A stretch of DNA of 64,000 nucleotides, from contig NW_017265137.1 of NCBI RefSeq assembly GCF_001638985.1, positions 1,982,305 to 2,046,304 on the forward strand. Reading direction: 5' to 3'. Numbering within the stretch: the stretch's first letter is position 1; each line of letters opens with the position of its first letter. Below the pieces are notes generated by a model. That model saw only the letters and a list, made by a program, of their open reading frames with translations. It had not been told where the DNA came from and ran no database searches. Shown here piece by piece: positions 33,901-45,051 of the stretch. The position numbers were made by a program, and so were the translations under genes. The stretch comes from Phycomyces blakesleeanus NRRL 1555(-) (taxonomy: Eukaryota > Mucoromycota > Mucoromycetes > Mucorales > Phycomycetaceae).

Positions 33901-34163
33901 TCTTTATAATATATAAAAACAACAGCAAATTAAAAGATCAGAGTAGAAAAAAAAAGGAAGAAGAAATCATATATTCGAAATAATTAATAACCCTGTCAAC
34001 GATATGTATATATAAATAAATAAATAAATAATATATGAATAAATGAATATATAAATATAAACATGTATATTAAAGAAGTCTGTGTGACATGGCCACAAAC
34101 CGTTCACTCCTACAGACCCAGACCTTATTCCGAATTACATTTTACTTTTCTTCCTCTTTCTTA
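30956..34163. other. Gene-free stretch, 3.2 kb
   Basis: The longest internal stretch without a recognisable gene. It lies between the divergent PHD-finger gene and methyltransferase gene. I saw many AT runs and microsatellites (CA at 31493-31516, GAACAA at 32940-32968, ATT at 33138-33166, AATA at 34014-34028) but no protein motif and no tRNA B-box. It could hold long UTRs or non-coding RNA; nothing in the sequence proves that. Confidence 0.5.
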
Positions 34164-35590
34164 ATGGGCAATCGGTTCTCCAAAAAAAGTCACGACACAA
34201 TCATAGAAGAAGCCACTTCAGAAGACAAAGAAAATATACAAAGTGACATTCAGATTGAAATGGAGAATTCTACAGACGATGACATTATGCACTTTATTCA
34301 AACTGCAGAAGAGCGAGAACATGGCCAGCATTACCTTCTCAAGCATGTCGTTCAGGCCAATCACTTTGCTCCTATAGAAAACGCTCTCAAGATAGAAGGA
34401 TCGCGCGCACTAGATATTGGCTGTGGGTCTTCTGGAGTCTGGATATTAGGTAAAAAAAAAAATGATAATATTTATCAAACTGATAAAAAAAATTAATATA
34501 AATTAATATATATTGTAGATATGGCAGCAGACTTTACAAACACAACGTTTTATGGTATCGATATAATAGACTCTTTTATACCTCAAGGCGAAAAACACTC
34601 CTTTGCACCTACAAACTGTCATTTCCAAACACAAGACGTTATACACGGAATACCATTTCCTGATAACACATTCGATTACATTCATCAACGGTTTATGTAC
34701 ATGGTATATCCGAGTAGTATGACAGGCTGGGGAATAAAAGAAATGAAGCGCGTAATGAAACCTGGTGCGACAATCGAACTTATAGAGGTAGGTTATTGTT
34801 TTATTTCATTTCATTTTCTTATTTAAACAAAAAACAAAAACAAACAAAAAAATATACTCTCCTCTCATTTAAGTAGTAAGATCCTTTCTATGTATATATA
34901 TATTATGTACATTTATAGGGCAGTAATATGTATTATAACCAACACTGATTTCTTTACTTTCGTCTTCTTCTTTGGTTTATTTATTCTGTATTCTATTACA
35001 TTCTCACAGTATGATTTACGCCCGCGCCAGCCAGGACCTTTATTCACCAAACTATTCTCTGCTGGTAAGTTGAGGGGGGCAAAGGCAGAAGATATGGGAT
35101 GGGATCAAGATCTTGGATATTTACTAATTGGACAAATTGCAATGCTATTATTACTATCACGCATATGTGTATATGTATCTTTGGATTTATTTAGTTAACT
35201 GTGCTCTTTACAAGATTAATAAGAGTGGATTCCGGGGTGAGATTCTCGGAGAGATCCTCAAAAGAGGGGATTTTAATGACATAACAACGGACTACTGGTC
35301 GCTTCCCATTTGTTGGGGTGGCGAAGTAGGAAAGACCATGTATATTGTAAGTCTTTGAAAATAATCCGATAGAAAATAATGAGCATACTAAACAAACAAA
35401 CAATACGCAATAGAGCGTCCTGGGAGTGTGCGTGTGGCTGGGTAGCAAGGTTTACGATCAACTAGATTTACAAGGAGACAATCTTGAGGAGAGTTATGAC
35501 CGATTTCTGGACAAAGCATTTGACGAATGCGTAGAATACCAGACATACTTTAATCTCCATTGGGCGTATGGTACAAAACCAACCGTCTGA
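34164..35590 (+). CDS. Class I SAM-dependent methyltransferase with N-myristoylation-type start
   Basis: A fungal Rossmann-fold methyltransferase; substrate unknown. Start chosen at 34164 because it gives MGNRFSKKSH, a good N-myristoylation signal (G2, S6, K7/K8); an upstream in-frame ATG at 34089 would bury it. Exons supported: 34164-34449, 34519-34787, from 35010, a block ending at 35346, and 35414-35590. SAM-binding motif I ALDIGCGSSGVW spans the first intron. It continues with YGIDIIDSFIP, DTFDYIHQRF-type motif IV and EMKRVMKPGATIELIE. The junction between 35064 and about 35210 is unresolved: GKLRGAKAEDMGWDQDLGYL reads well as coding but no clean donor follows, so an alternative skips it. 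The C-terminal half (SGFRGEILGEILKRG, CVEYQTYFNLHWAYG) is a family-specific cap. Confidence 0.8.
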
Positions 35591-36788
35591 TATCGCTATT
35601 CTTACTACTCCTTACCACAGCAACCACAACTAATCACCGTTACCATAACTACCATTACCATTACCATTATTACCATTATCATTACCATTACCACTACTTC
35701 CATTACTATTATTATTATTATTATTATTATTATTCGCTTTATTCTTGTCATTTATTGCTTCTTATTATTATTCATTCACCCAAAAATCATGGATATTGCT
35801 CTTCGTCTTTCTTCTCTACCATGACAAAAAGAAAAATAGAAAGAAAGATAAAAGAACAGAAAAAAGAACACCCTCATTCCCCTTACATCTCTCTCTCTCT
35901 CTCAATTCCTACCCCTACTCCCTTTACATACACTTTACACAAGCAATGTGGCATATTGTACAGTTTATTGCCAAAGAAAGATCTTTTTATTATCATTCTA
36001 TACATACATATATTATTTATTATTAAACATTAAACATTATGTAGCATGTCTTGTTCTGACACTCAAGTTGATAAAAAATAAAACTAAATGGTCTGGACAC
36101 ACAAACACAAACATATATTAGCGTTACTAGGTTTGACGTGAACCCTAACCGATTGACACGTTCAAGTTAATATGTATAGCTTTAGTTTCCGCAAGTAACT
36201 CAAATCATTCGAGATCTTTGGTATTACAAGGTGAAAATCCAAAAAAATAAAATAAAATAAAAATCAGCCGATTTTATTAATATTAATATCTTGCAACACC
36301 CTTTTTCTTTTCTTTTTTTTTAAAAATATATATATACATATATCCGTCAAAATTATAGCATTCATATTGTATTTAATATCTTGAAGAAGGGATAATGCCT
36401 CATTTGGTTTTGGTTGTTACCAATCAAGATAGACTGTCTTTTCTTTTCTTGCCCTCTCTCTCTTTTTCTTTTGTGTTGTGCGCCCTGTGTAGTAGGACAA
36501 AAAATAATAATACACAAATACTAAAGAGGGTCTGACGTCCCTTTATATATATATATATTTCATTTCATTTCATTTTATTTTATCCAAGCGCACCGCTTAT
36601 TCTTTTATGTATTATGTGACTTTGAGCAGTCTCCCTGCTTATTTATTTATTTATTTTTTTAAAAAAAGAAAATAAACAAGCTATTCGGTTCAGCCAATCT
36701 TAGTTTAACTAAACCAATTCGCTACTTCAACTTATTTCCTTCCCTTCCCTTTCTTCTTACGTGTCTTTCTCCCTCTCTTATTTTTGGT
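35591..36788. other. Intergenic region with trinucleotide repeats
   Basis: Begins with TTACCATTACCATTA-type and ATT repeats (about 35640-35735), then AT-rich DNA and pyrimidine tracts before the next start codon. The open frame over the repeats (35560-36033) is a repeat artefact. Confidence 0.5.
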
Positions 36789-38783
36789 ATGACTATTATT
36801 CCTTTTTTCTCTGAAAGGCTAGGAAACATCAACGCACTCCGGGCCACTATCTCTGTAGATAAAAGATGCCCAGTTGACCGCGAACTTGCCGTCAAAGACA
36901 ACAGTCTCTGGCTAGGCTCTACAAAGTTAATAGATTCGACTGTTTTGGGGATCCCTCTTGATCCTAATCTGATCACAACAACAAATATGGATCAGCAACC
37001 AGATAAAAACAATGAAACAATTCTTTGGGATATAAAAATCGGGACTCAACAGCAACAAGTGCCCAGGCTAGCTTATGATCATGAACCTAAAGAACTGCTT
37101 CCTGCCAAAGCACTACGAGAATTTGAGTTGATTTCTTGCAACCACTGCTCTTGCCCTCTGGTGCGTGCACAAGACTCAAAAGCTCCTTTTAGACACAAAG
37201 ACATGCCTTCAGAGCACTGGTATGAGCTGGTCGAGTGCTGGATCTGTCACGAAACCAAACCAGAAGAGCACAGAGCGCGCATGAAACCAATCCTAGCAAA
37301 ACCAGATGTCCTATTAGTTGGCTCAACATACTATTTGGTCCATTCTGATAATCTGACACCAGATTCATTAGTAGTAGACCGAGACGTGGCGTCAAAAATC
37401 AACGTAAGTTTTTTTCTTTTATTATATTGTTTTCTTTAAATAATATATATATATATATATATTCGGATTTAAAAGAAGGCCAGCGTGTTTAAGCTATACA
37501 CGATTTTTTGGTCGATACAAAAATCCTAGATTAAAAATTCAGTTTACTATCTAACAGCTTGGCAGAGAAAAGTTCAACTCTCTGTTGTTTGACTTTGGTC
37601 ACATTATCAAGCTACTACTATAGTACACATTTATCTCTCTTTATTCTTCTATATATATATATATAATTTATTTTGAATGTTTCAATACTAATTGTTTCAA
37701 AAAAATGATTTAATTATATTGTAGTGGGATAACGGTACATATACCAAATGGATTACAGTCAATTGTACCAGTTGTTCTATGCCTTTGGGTGAAGGTCAAT
37801 ATGAAAAATACGGTAATTATTTGTTTATTTTTTTTTTTAAAAAAAAAGATATCCCAAATTATATCAATTTTTCTTTTACTTATATTGTGTGACTCAGATG
37901 AGGAACCAATATTGAGAGCAGTAAAGTTGTTCAAATACTGTGTCTCAATACTCCCTACGCCTACACTTACGCCTTGTGAGATGCCCACATTTATGGATTT
38001 CCTGGTGTGCGATCTTGTGAATGCAGCCAAAGCACATGCCACCTACCGATTTTTGATCCAAGGCAGAAATACTGGCAAGATTTATTGTCTGGTATGTAAA
38101 ATCAATTAAGGGATTATATAAGCATATATTGCAGAATCATCATTTTCTTTCTTTCTATTGACTAATTAATTCACTTGCTTTTATATACATATAGATTTGG
38201 CTATTCAATTGGGATACACAAATTATCTACAATCGTGGTTTTGTTAGCCCATCAGAGCCAGCCGATGTTTACCACGAGCGAGGTTAGTAGTAGTTTCTTT
38301 TCTTTGCTTATTCTTTTATATATGTATTTGGGTTTCTGAGCATGGATGTGGTGCGGCTTGCTATTTGTTGACCAAGAAGAAGAAGCAGAATAAGAATAAG
38401 AATAAGAATATATTACTCTATATAGTATATTATTATATTATTGTGTTTTGTTCGTTTCTTTGCGTATTTTTTTTTGTTTTGTTTTACTTTAAACTTCTTC
38501 TTTTCTCTTCCCTTTACGTTGTATATTGTTATTTTCTGTAGCTATGAAGGTTCTGTATTTGGATTGTTCAGATCCAATAAGCAAACAGACAGAGCAACAC
38601 GTTGCAGCGTGGTCGGTTGACAAGACTTCCGAGCACCTTCTTTATCCGGATGCCTACTGTGTCCAATTGATCAGTAATCTCCAGAAAACCACCTTGTTAC
38701 TGCCACCCTCTGCGCGTGTAATGAATCACCCGGCTATGCGAACTACAATGAATTTCTCGGTTGGATTTATTAAACGCCCATAG
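36789..38783 (+). CDS. HECT-like E2-binding protein (UBE3D family)
   Basis: Resembles UBE3D/HECT_2 (PF09814) proteins, which bind ubiquitin-conjugating enzymes and are described as E3-like. Five exons: 36789-37403, 37725-37812, 37898-38091, 38195-38282, 38542-38783; 1227 nt, 408 aa. Supporting blocks: SCNHCSCPLV (a CxxC-type metal site), FRHKDMPSEHWYELVECWIC then HETK, WITVNCTSCSMPLGE (second CxxC), YRFLIQGRNTGKIYCLIWLF and the end MNFSVGFIKRP. The paired cysteine motifs and the LPSE.W.E..W.CH pattern are typical. No membrane segment. In the same orientation as TMX2 downstream. Confidence 0.82.
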
Positions 38784-39389
38784 AATTATCATATTTTATA
38801 TATAAAGATTGACATAAAAGAGATAAAGAAATCAAAATGAAAAGGTAGGAGGTAGGAAGCACTTTAAACCAACACATCTTTATACATATATTTTATATAT
38901 AATCACAATTACAATTAACTTTGTGAAAAACGAAATAAAATATAATAAAATTAAATTATATATATATATATATGCGTGTGTATAAATATCAACATGACAA
39001 AGCATGAGTTTTGTAATTCATAACGATAAAACATGCAAGAATGAAAAAGACCAGTCTTCTTCTTCTTCTTTTTGTATAATACCATATAATCACCAAAATA
39101 TGATTATGATTATAATTTGATATATCAAACACAAAAACACTCCCCTAAACACACACATATATACACACACGCATAGTAGGTATACATTTGTGATTACTTA
39201 ATTTTCATTAAAGAAAAGAAGAAATAAAAAAGCTTGTGTCAAGCCAAGTAGCGAATTGTGGGCAGGGATCAAAATCACGTGCTTCTTTTTTCTTTATTCC
39301 AAATTAATTTGCATATGTAAAACCAAAAAAAAAAAGAAGATAAATGAGGTTTATTCACTTGGATTCTCGGTTAATTAACATTTGAAAGC
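38784..39389. other. Spacer between the UBE3D-like gene and TMX2
   Basis: About 600 AT-rich bases with a TA microsatellite (38956-38974) and a short CTT repeat (39056-39070). No coding sequence recognised. Confidence 0.5.
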
Positions 39390-40442
39390 ATGACAGATCT
39401 CAAAGAACTAAAACAACGTCTTCTTCATCGATACTACGTACTTCATGCTATCTATGGCTTCTCCTATGTCTTTACCCATCTTTACAACCAACTATCAAAT
39501 GTCACTCATTTTTCTGAATTAAACGTAAGACATTCATTTATTTAATATTACACTACATTACACTACATTACACTACATTACACTACATTACACTACACTG
39601 CAATTGCTTTTTTTTTTCTTTAATAAAAAAGAAATAATGTATATATACATAATATTTCTAACAACTTAAAATAAAATAAAATAATATATATACACACACA
39701 AATAGATCTTGCCTTTTATTCCATCTTTCCACCTACTCCAACCCTTTTAGTATATAGAATGGCTCATCTTGCTTTTCTGAACACAATGAATAGGAAGGTG
39801 ATTTAAAAGCCTATTATTTCTTAGCTGGTCTTTCGGTATGGAAAGGATTCATGGCTTCAACTGCCGAAGAACTTGCCAGTGTATTGCTTTTATACGGAAA
39901 GGTCTTTACCTGCCTAGTTTTGTATTGGGAGTATGGGTTCTGGAAATTTGTACTTTATTCAATTGGCTGGGGAGGTAAATATATTGAATACAAAATATAA
40001 AATAATAACAGTCAAAATATTCACACATTCATACTCACATTTATGCTTATGCTTATGCTTATGCTTATGCACATGTACACAAACATGATATATATATATA
40101 TATAGTTTTATCTACCTTTTTCCCTCAGCCATGGTATCAGGGCCCAACAAAGATCATTGAATTGAGTGAAAACATGCTCCGGGAAAAGGTCCTCAAACCC
40201 AAGAAAAACAAGGGGAAGTCTCCTGCTTACTCTGATGTGGATGACATAAAAGGACCTCGAATTATAGAACTAAAATCCGACGATGAAGAGGTCGAAGTTG
40301 AAGCAGCAGATCGTGTCACTCCGACTTCCAAATATTGGGTTGTGATGCTGTACGCAAATTGGTCTGTGTCCTGTCTCAATTTTGAAGGTGTTTTGGCAAA
40401 GTTGTCTTTAGACTATGATTGTAAACACATCAAGTTTGGTAA

Positions 40443-40495
<53 letters not shown>

Positions 40496-40938
40496 TTATA
40501 TATTTTGCGAATGGGGGGTTTTTTTTGTTTTGTTTTGTTTTAGGTAAGATTGATATTGATGTGTTCCCTGATGTGGCCCAGGAATTTGGTATCAGTCGTG
40601 ACCCTGCTTCATTTGATTTGCCCACACTCTTGTTGATCCAGAATGGAGTTGAGCAAAAGAGACTTCCTGAATTGACAGTTACAAAAGAAGATGCGGACGG
40701 AAAGCCGACTACTTCAAAGACAAATGCAGCAAAGAATGCAATCACTCGTCTTGGTTGGAGTAAAAAGGCTGTAAGTTGTTTCTTTATGTTCAAGACATCC
40801 AAATAGCAATAGTGATAGAGACAGCGTTTTTCTATTGTCTCTTTAGATACCTTGGCTAACCTTCTTTTGTTTCCTTTCTTCTAGCCAACTGTAATCGACA
40901 CCTTTAAATTAAACAGACTTAGAGATGAGAAAGTCTGA
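39390..40938 (+). CDS. TMX2-like thioredoxin-related transmembrane protein
   Basis: An ER membrane protein of the TMX2 type. Exons: 39390-39524, 39794-39974, 40106-40438, 40544-40770, 40885-40938; 930 nt, 309 aa. Membrane segments precede the family block GVLSTFFPQPWYQGPTKIIE (human TMX2 has a comparable KPPLY.GPEYI block). Then comes a thioredoxin-like domain: YWVVMLYANWSVSCLNFEGV, LDYDCKHIKFGKIDIDVFPD, FDLPTLLLIQNG. The active-site position reads S-V-S-C rather than CxxC; human TMX2 also has a single cysteine there, so this is family-typical, not a loss. The third exon starts at 40106; the nearer CAG (40129) breaks the frame. Intron 1 contains five copies of a 10-bp tandem repeat. Confidence 0.88.
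39551..39600. repeat. Tandem repeat, CACTACATTA x5
   Basis: Five head-to-tail copies of a 10-mer, the last one changed, inside intron 1 of the TMX2 gene. Confidence 0.9.
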
Positions 40939-42609
40939 GTAGAACCACTACCTTAAGTATCTTCCTTTTTTCTCTCTCTCTCTTTCTCTCTCCTTATTCT
41001 GTATTTTTGAAATGGTTACAAAGAGAAGAGAAGAATACCAACACAGTATCTAAAATTCGTCAATACAAAATTTTTGGCATACATACAGACCCATATCAAT
41101 ACTGAATAAAGTATTCAAGATTCTGCCAAATCAAGGAATCATCACTACACTTTTATTTATTTATTTATTTTCTCAAAGCTTTTCTCATTCAAATCACACC
41201 ATGTCTCACCAGAACAAGAAGAAAACTCCTTACAAGTGAAAGCAAGCTACCAGATTATCAAAAAGGAATAATAATTGGTGGTACTATAATCAAACGTTAA
41301 TTTTATAGAAACGAGCGTTTCCTGATGGGGCATGACATTTCATGGTGGGAGAGGACATTTTGATTCTACTGGACCAAACATGATCTTTTTTTTTGTCGCC
41401 ACGGGATAATTATGTCTGGTCCCTAAGGATATACAATATTCATAAAGAATTTTCTTTTTTGCTTTAAAAAGAAAGTGGGTAAGGATTGCTTACCAGTTGG
41501 TGCTTTCAGACTATGGTATTATAGATACAATAGATGAAAGAAAGACAAAGATATGATACGCATAAGATTATTATTAAAAGTAGAATATCCAACAAGATTG
41601 CGTCCCAAAGTCTGTAATGACAATAACTCCTTATGATCTTCTGCATAATTAGCTATTGATATAGTATGAATTTCAGGACACGCCATTTTGGCCCCGAAGG
41701 ATTAGAGAAAGACACCGATCTGGACAGGTGGCCGCGATAAATTAGTCTTGCTAGATAGAAACATCGTCCCTGTAGGATTGCTAGACAATTTACTCAGTTT
41801 TATTATTAGTGGTATAAAGATGACTTTGGTCCGAGAAATGTTTTTTTTTGAAGTGAATTTATTTTACAGGCTTAAAGAATGGAATAAAGATACTCCTTGC
41901 ATTTATTAATCGATTAGTTAAAGAATAGCAATAATCTCTACTGTTTCTGTTGTTCTTGTCGTTTTCCCTCCTTTTATTTTATTGTTGTGTAGTCATAGGA
42001 TTATGACAAGCCAACTTTCATTCAGGTTTGCATTTTGAAGAATCTACACACAGACTTTTTTTTTACATTTTTTTTTTCATTTGATACTAATTAAATATAT
42101 ATATATATGTAATCTGTTGCTTATTGCATTGTCATTGGTTCATATAATCTTAATTACCTTGGTACTAAAAGTAGAATATATATAAAAGAAAAAAAGAAGA
42201 AGGAATAATACTTTAATGAAATGGCCTTTGATGTTTAATTATAGCAAGAAAAATAAAAATAAAAAAAGGTATCCAAACTAAAGAAAGGGGGTAGGAAAAG
42301 AACAGGAAAATAAAGAAAATGAGGAATAAGATAGAGAAAGGGTAGGAAGAGGTTGTGGAAGAAAAGAAGAATAAGGAAGAAGGAAGAAGAAGAGGGGTAA
42401 GAGAGGTTGTATGTGAAAGAGATGCGGAGGGAGATGGTAGAAATGGTTTGTGAGGAAAAGAAAAGAAAACAAAACAAAACAAAAACGCGTTTCAAAACAT
42501 TTCAATTTCAATTTCAATTTCTTGTCTTCTTTCTTTCTTTCTTTCTTTCTTTCTTTGGTTTTTTATAAATTCCTATAAATGGCTAATATACACACACACT
42601 TGTGGCAGT
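40939..42609. other. Convergent intergenic region with TIR element copy C
   Basis: Holds the 3' ends of TMX2 and the HSPA12-like gene, the copy C insertion (41311-41781), a purine-rich stretch (42250-42440) and a CTTT microsatellite at about 42525-42556. Frames over the purine tract on the minus strand are low complexity and not called. Confidence 0.5.
41311..41781 (+). mobile_element. TIR element, copy C (about 470 bp)
   Basis: Left end from about 41311 (cgtttcctgatggggcatga) through ggacattttgattctactgg to tctggtccctaaggat (41416-41431). Right end from ggacacgccattttggcccc (about 41674) through agaaacatcgtccctgtagg to about 41781. The interior (41440-41670) matches the interior of copy A on the opposite strand, including the exon-like piece and its splice donor, here with stops. 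A decayed copy. Confidence 0.65.
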
Positions 42610-44696
42610 TTAGTCTGTATCGAATGTGCAAGTTGTTCCATAAGTTTTTCCGCGAATAACAGCTGTACATAGAAAGTGAAAGAAAATTATAGGTGTAAGT
42701 TAAAAAAAAACAAAAAACAAAAAATACATTTGTGAGCCAGAATCCTTGATCTTATTTCACTTCATTTTGTGCCTGTGTTTTCTTACCTTCTACTCTCAAT
42801 TCAACTTCACCGAAATACATTTTTATAGACAAATCGACCTTTTCACCCTCCATTACACCAGTGAGTTCTGGCATAGGAATGGTGAAGTTGGCTACTTTAC
42901 GGACACCTGGGCTAGTAATATAGCGGGGTTGCTCTTCGGTGTCGGCTGCATACAATGTACATGTGGTGTGGTGGGGGTAATAGGCAAAAAAGTCTTTGGA
43001 CATACAATTGTCAATATCTATATAATTTTTGTTTTTATATATATATATAAAATAAGTTTCAATTCCAATTTAGTCAATAAATTCATATTCATATTCATAT
43101 TTATTATTACCTAATGGGCGACCACGCCAGACGTAAACAGAGAATCTGTTATCGCACCGTACACTTCCATCGGCTCTGACGATCTTGTAATTCGGGGGAT
43201 CGATGCCTTCCTCAAAGCTGGTGGTAGTGTCAATACCATACCAGTATCTCGGAATACGAGTGGTAACAATGCGAGGGTTCAGACCAAAATAGACTGCTCC
43301 TCTGACCACGGCAAGTTCACAACGGGGCGGAACTGCCACCAACCCAACACGAGAGCCAAAGTCCTCCATGACACGGTCAAACAGATAGTTTGAAGATCCA
43401 AAGCCACCGACCAAGAAGATGGCCTGCATTGACCCTGCCTTCATCAATTGGTCCTCGATCAATGCCAAGACTTCCTTGATGACCGGCTCAAACACCTCTT
43501 GTTTCAGTTCGGCTGCACTTATGCACAGAGTACCGTCTTCTAGGCCAATGGCTGGGTTGTTGAGTGACTCGAGATTCATGGCAGCAGGTAGAGAGATGAA
43601 CTGGTCTTCGACACCGTCGAACTGGGGTTTGATAAGATCGACAAATGTGTCCATCATGGTCTCAAATGCAGACGCAGGGATAGACGACAGATATTCCTTG
43701 AACTTTTTCTTCAGCAATTTACGCATGCGGCGGTCAAGGAATACTGAGCCACACGACTGACCATGACCCTTTGTCCATTCCTTGAGTTTACGTCCGCTGC
43801 GTTCATCGATACGGAAGACAATCAAATCCACAGTACCACCTGCATTGTGTGTGCGTGTTTTTTTTTTTAAAAAAAAGAAGATGTGAATAAAATAAAATAA
43901 AATAAAAATAGGAAATAGGAGATATATAGATATGAATGTGCGCGCAAATATTGTTACCTCCAGCATCACAAATCATGAATTGATCGTTGTGACCAAGGTT
44001 GTATTGTTCGCACTTCTTTTCACAGTAAAGAGCAGCAGCTTCGGGCTCAGAGATCAACATCAATCGATCACGATGATCATTTTCCTCGATTAAACCAGCC
44101 TTGATAGCAGCTTCACGCATAGTGCTCTTTGCTCTATCGGACCACATTGCAGGGACTGTGAGGCACTACAGAATAAAGTATTATTATGATTTGTTCATTC
44201 TCTCTCTTATTCTCTTCATTTCTTTTTTGTTTGTTTTTGTTTCCTTTACTTACATATCTGAATTGATGCTGACCATAGTTACGTGCGAATCCCTTTCGTA
44301 ATTCACTTACGACATGCTCATGGAAAGCATGGAGATAATCTGCAATAGCGTCAACAATAGTCAGGCCATTGGGGAGTGGGGGGAGATCTTTTGCGATATT
44401 CTCGTCCAAATAAAGCTTGTATTGTTTGAGGAGCACCGAATTACGAGCGGTGGGGCGCAGCATCTCTAGGCGAGCAGCATTACCCCAATGAGCCATTTGA
44501 TTTGAGCTGCCTTGGTAAAAGTTCAATGTAGGAGTCTTGATGTATTGTATTGTATTATATTATATTATATTAGTATTGATTAAGACGAGAACCTTTCTTT
44601 ATGAATCGACACATACCTTGGGATAGACATTGTTGTTTTGCTTGGGCCTAAAACATGTCAGGATTAATGGTCATGTTTTTTTTGTTTTTTTTAAGA

Positions 44697-44740
<44 letters not shown>

Positions 44741-45051
44741 GGTAGATGGATAGAAAATAAGAAATTAATCATAGAAATAATACCATTTAACAATGTCAAC
44801 TACTTCATCATTGTGGACAAATGAATAAGAGCACCCGGAGAATGTAGTACCTGTTTATTTTAAAATAGAGTAAATATGTATACACATAGATAATCATGTT
44901 AGGATGATAAATATAAAAATAATAATAATGTCGTATTTTATTTTATTTTATTTTATTTTGGTTGCTGTTGCTGTTGCTATAGATACAGACCGAAATCAAT
45001 TCCAATGACGACGGGATAATCGTTGGGATTAAAGGGTCTTGAGCTTGTCAT
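42610..45051 (-). CDS. Hsp70-family protein, HSPA12 type (555 aa)
   Basis: An actin-fold ATPase of the HSPA12-like Hsp70 subfamily, expanded in Mucoromycota and other fungi; function poorly known. Eight exons (minus): 45051-44991, 44850-44784, 44647-44617, 44535-44254, 44165-43958, 43839-43105, 43017-42787, 42662-42610; 1668 nt. Nucleotide-binding motifs: VVIGIDFGTTFSGCSY (phosphate 1), YCLTVPAMWSDRAK, ISEPEAAALYCEKKC, MICDAGGGTVDLIVFRI (phosphate 2) and AIFLVGGFGSSNYLFDRVME (adenosine motif). A shortened C-terminal beta region replaces the usual Hsp70 substrate domain (VYVWRGRPLDIDNCMSKDFF, then EVELRVEAVIRGKTYGTTC). There is no signal peptide or EEVD tail. Exon 3 is 31 nt. Confidence 0.92.
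44701..44738. repeat. (TA)n microsatellite in an HSPA12 intron
   Basis: About 18 TA units inside the intron between exons 2 and 3 of the minus-strand Hsp70-like gene. Confidence 0.9.

Noticed and set aside
35560..36033. 157-codon frame after the methyltransferase
   Set aside because: Made of ATT/ACC trinucleotide repeats giving Y/H runs; it begins inside the last exon of the methyltransferase in another frame.
39706..39793. Possible extra TMX2 exon starting ILPFIPSFHLL
   Set aside because: It reaches an in-frame TAG before any usable donor; direct joining of 39524 to 39794 keeps the frame and family length.
42213..42517. Three overlapping minus-strand frames rich in F, S, L and P
   Set aside because: They translate a purine/pyrimidine-biased tract in three frames at once, a sign of low complexity rather than coding.
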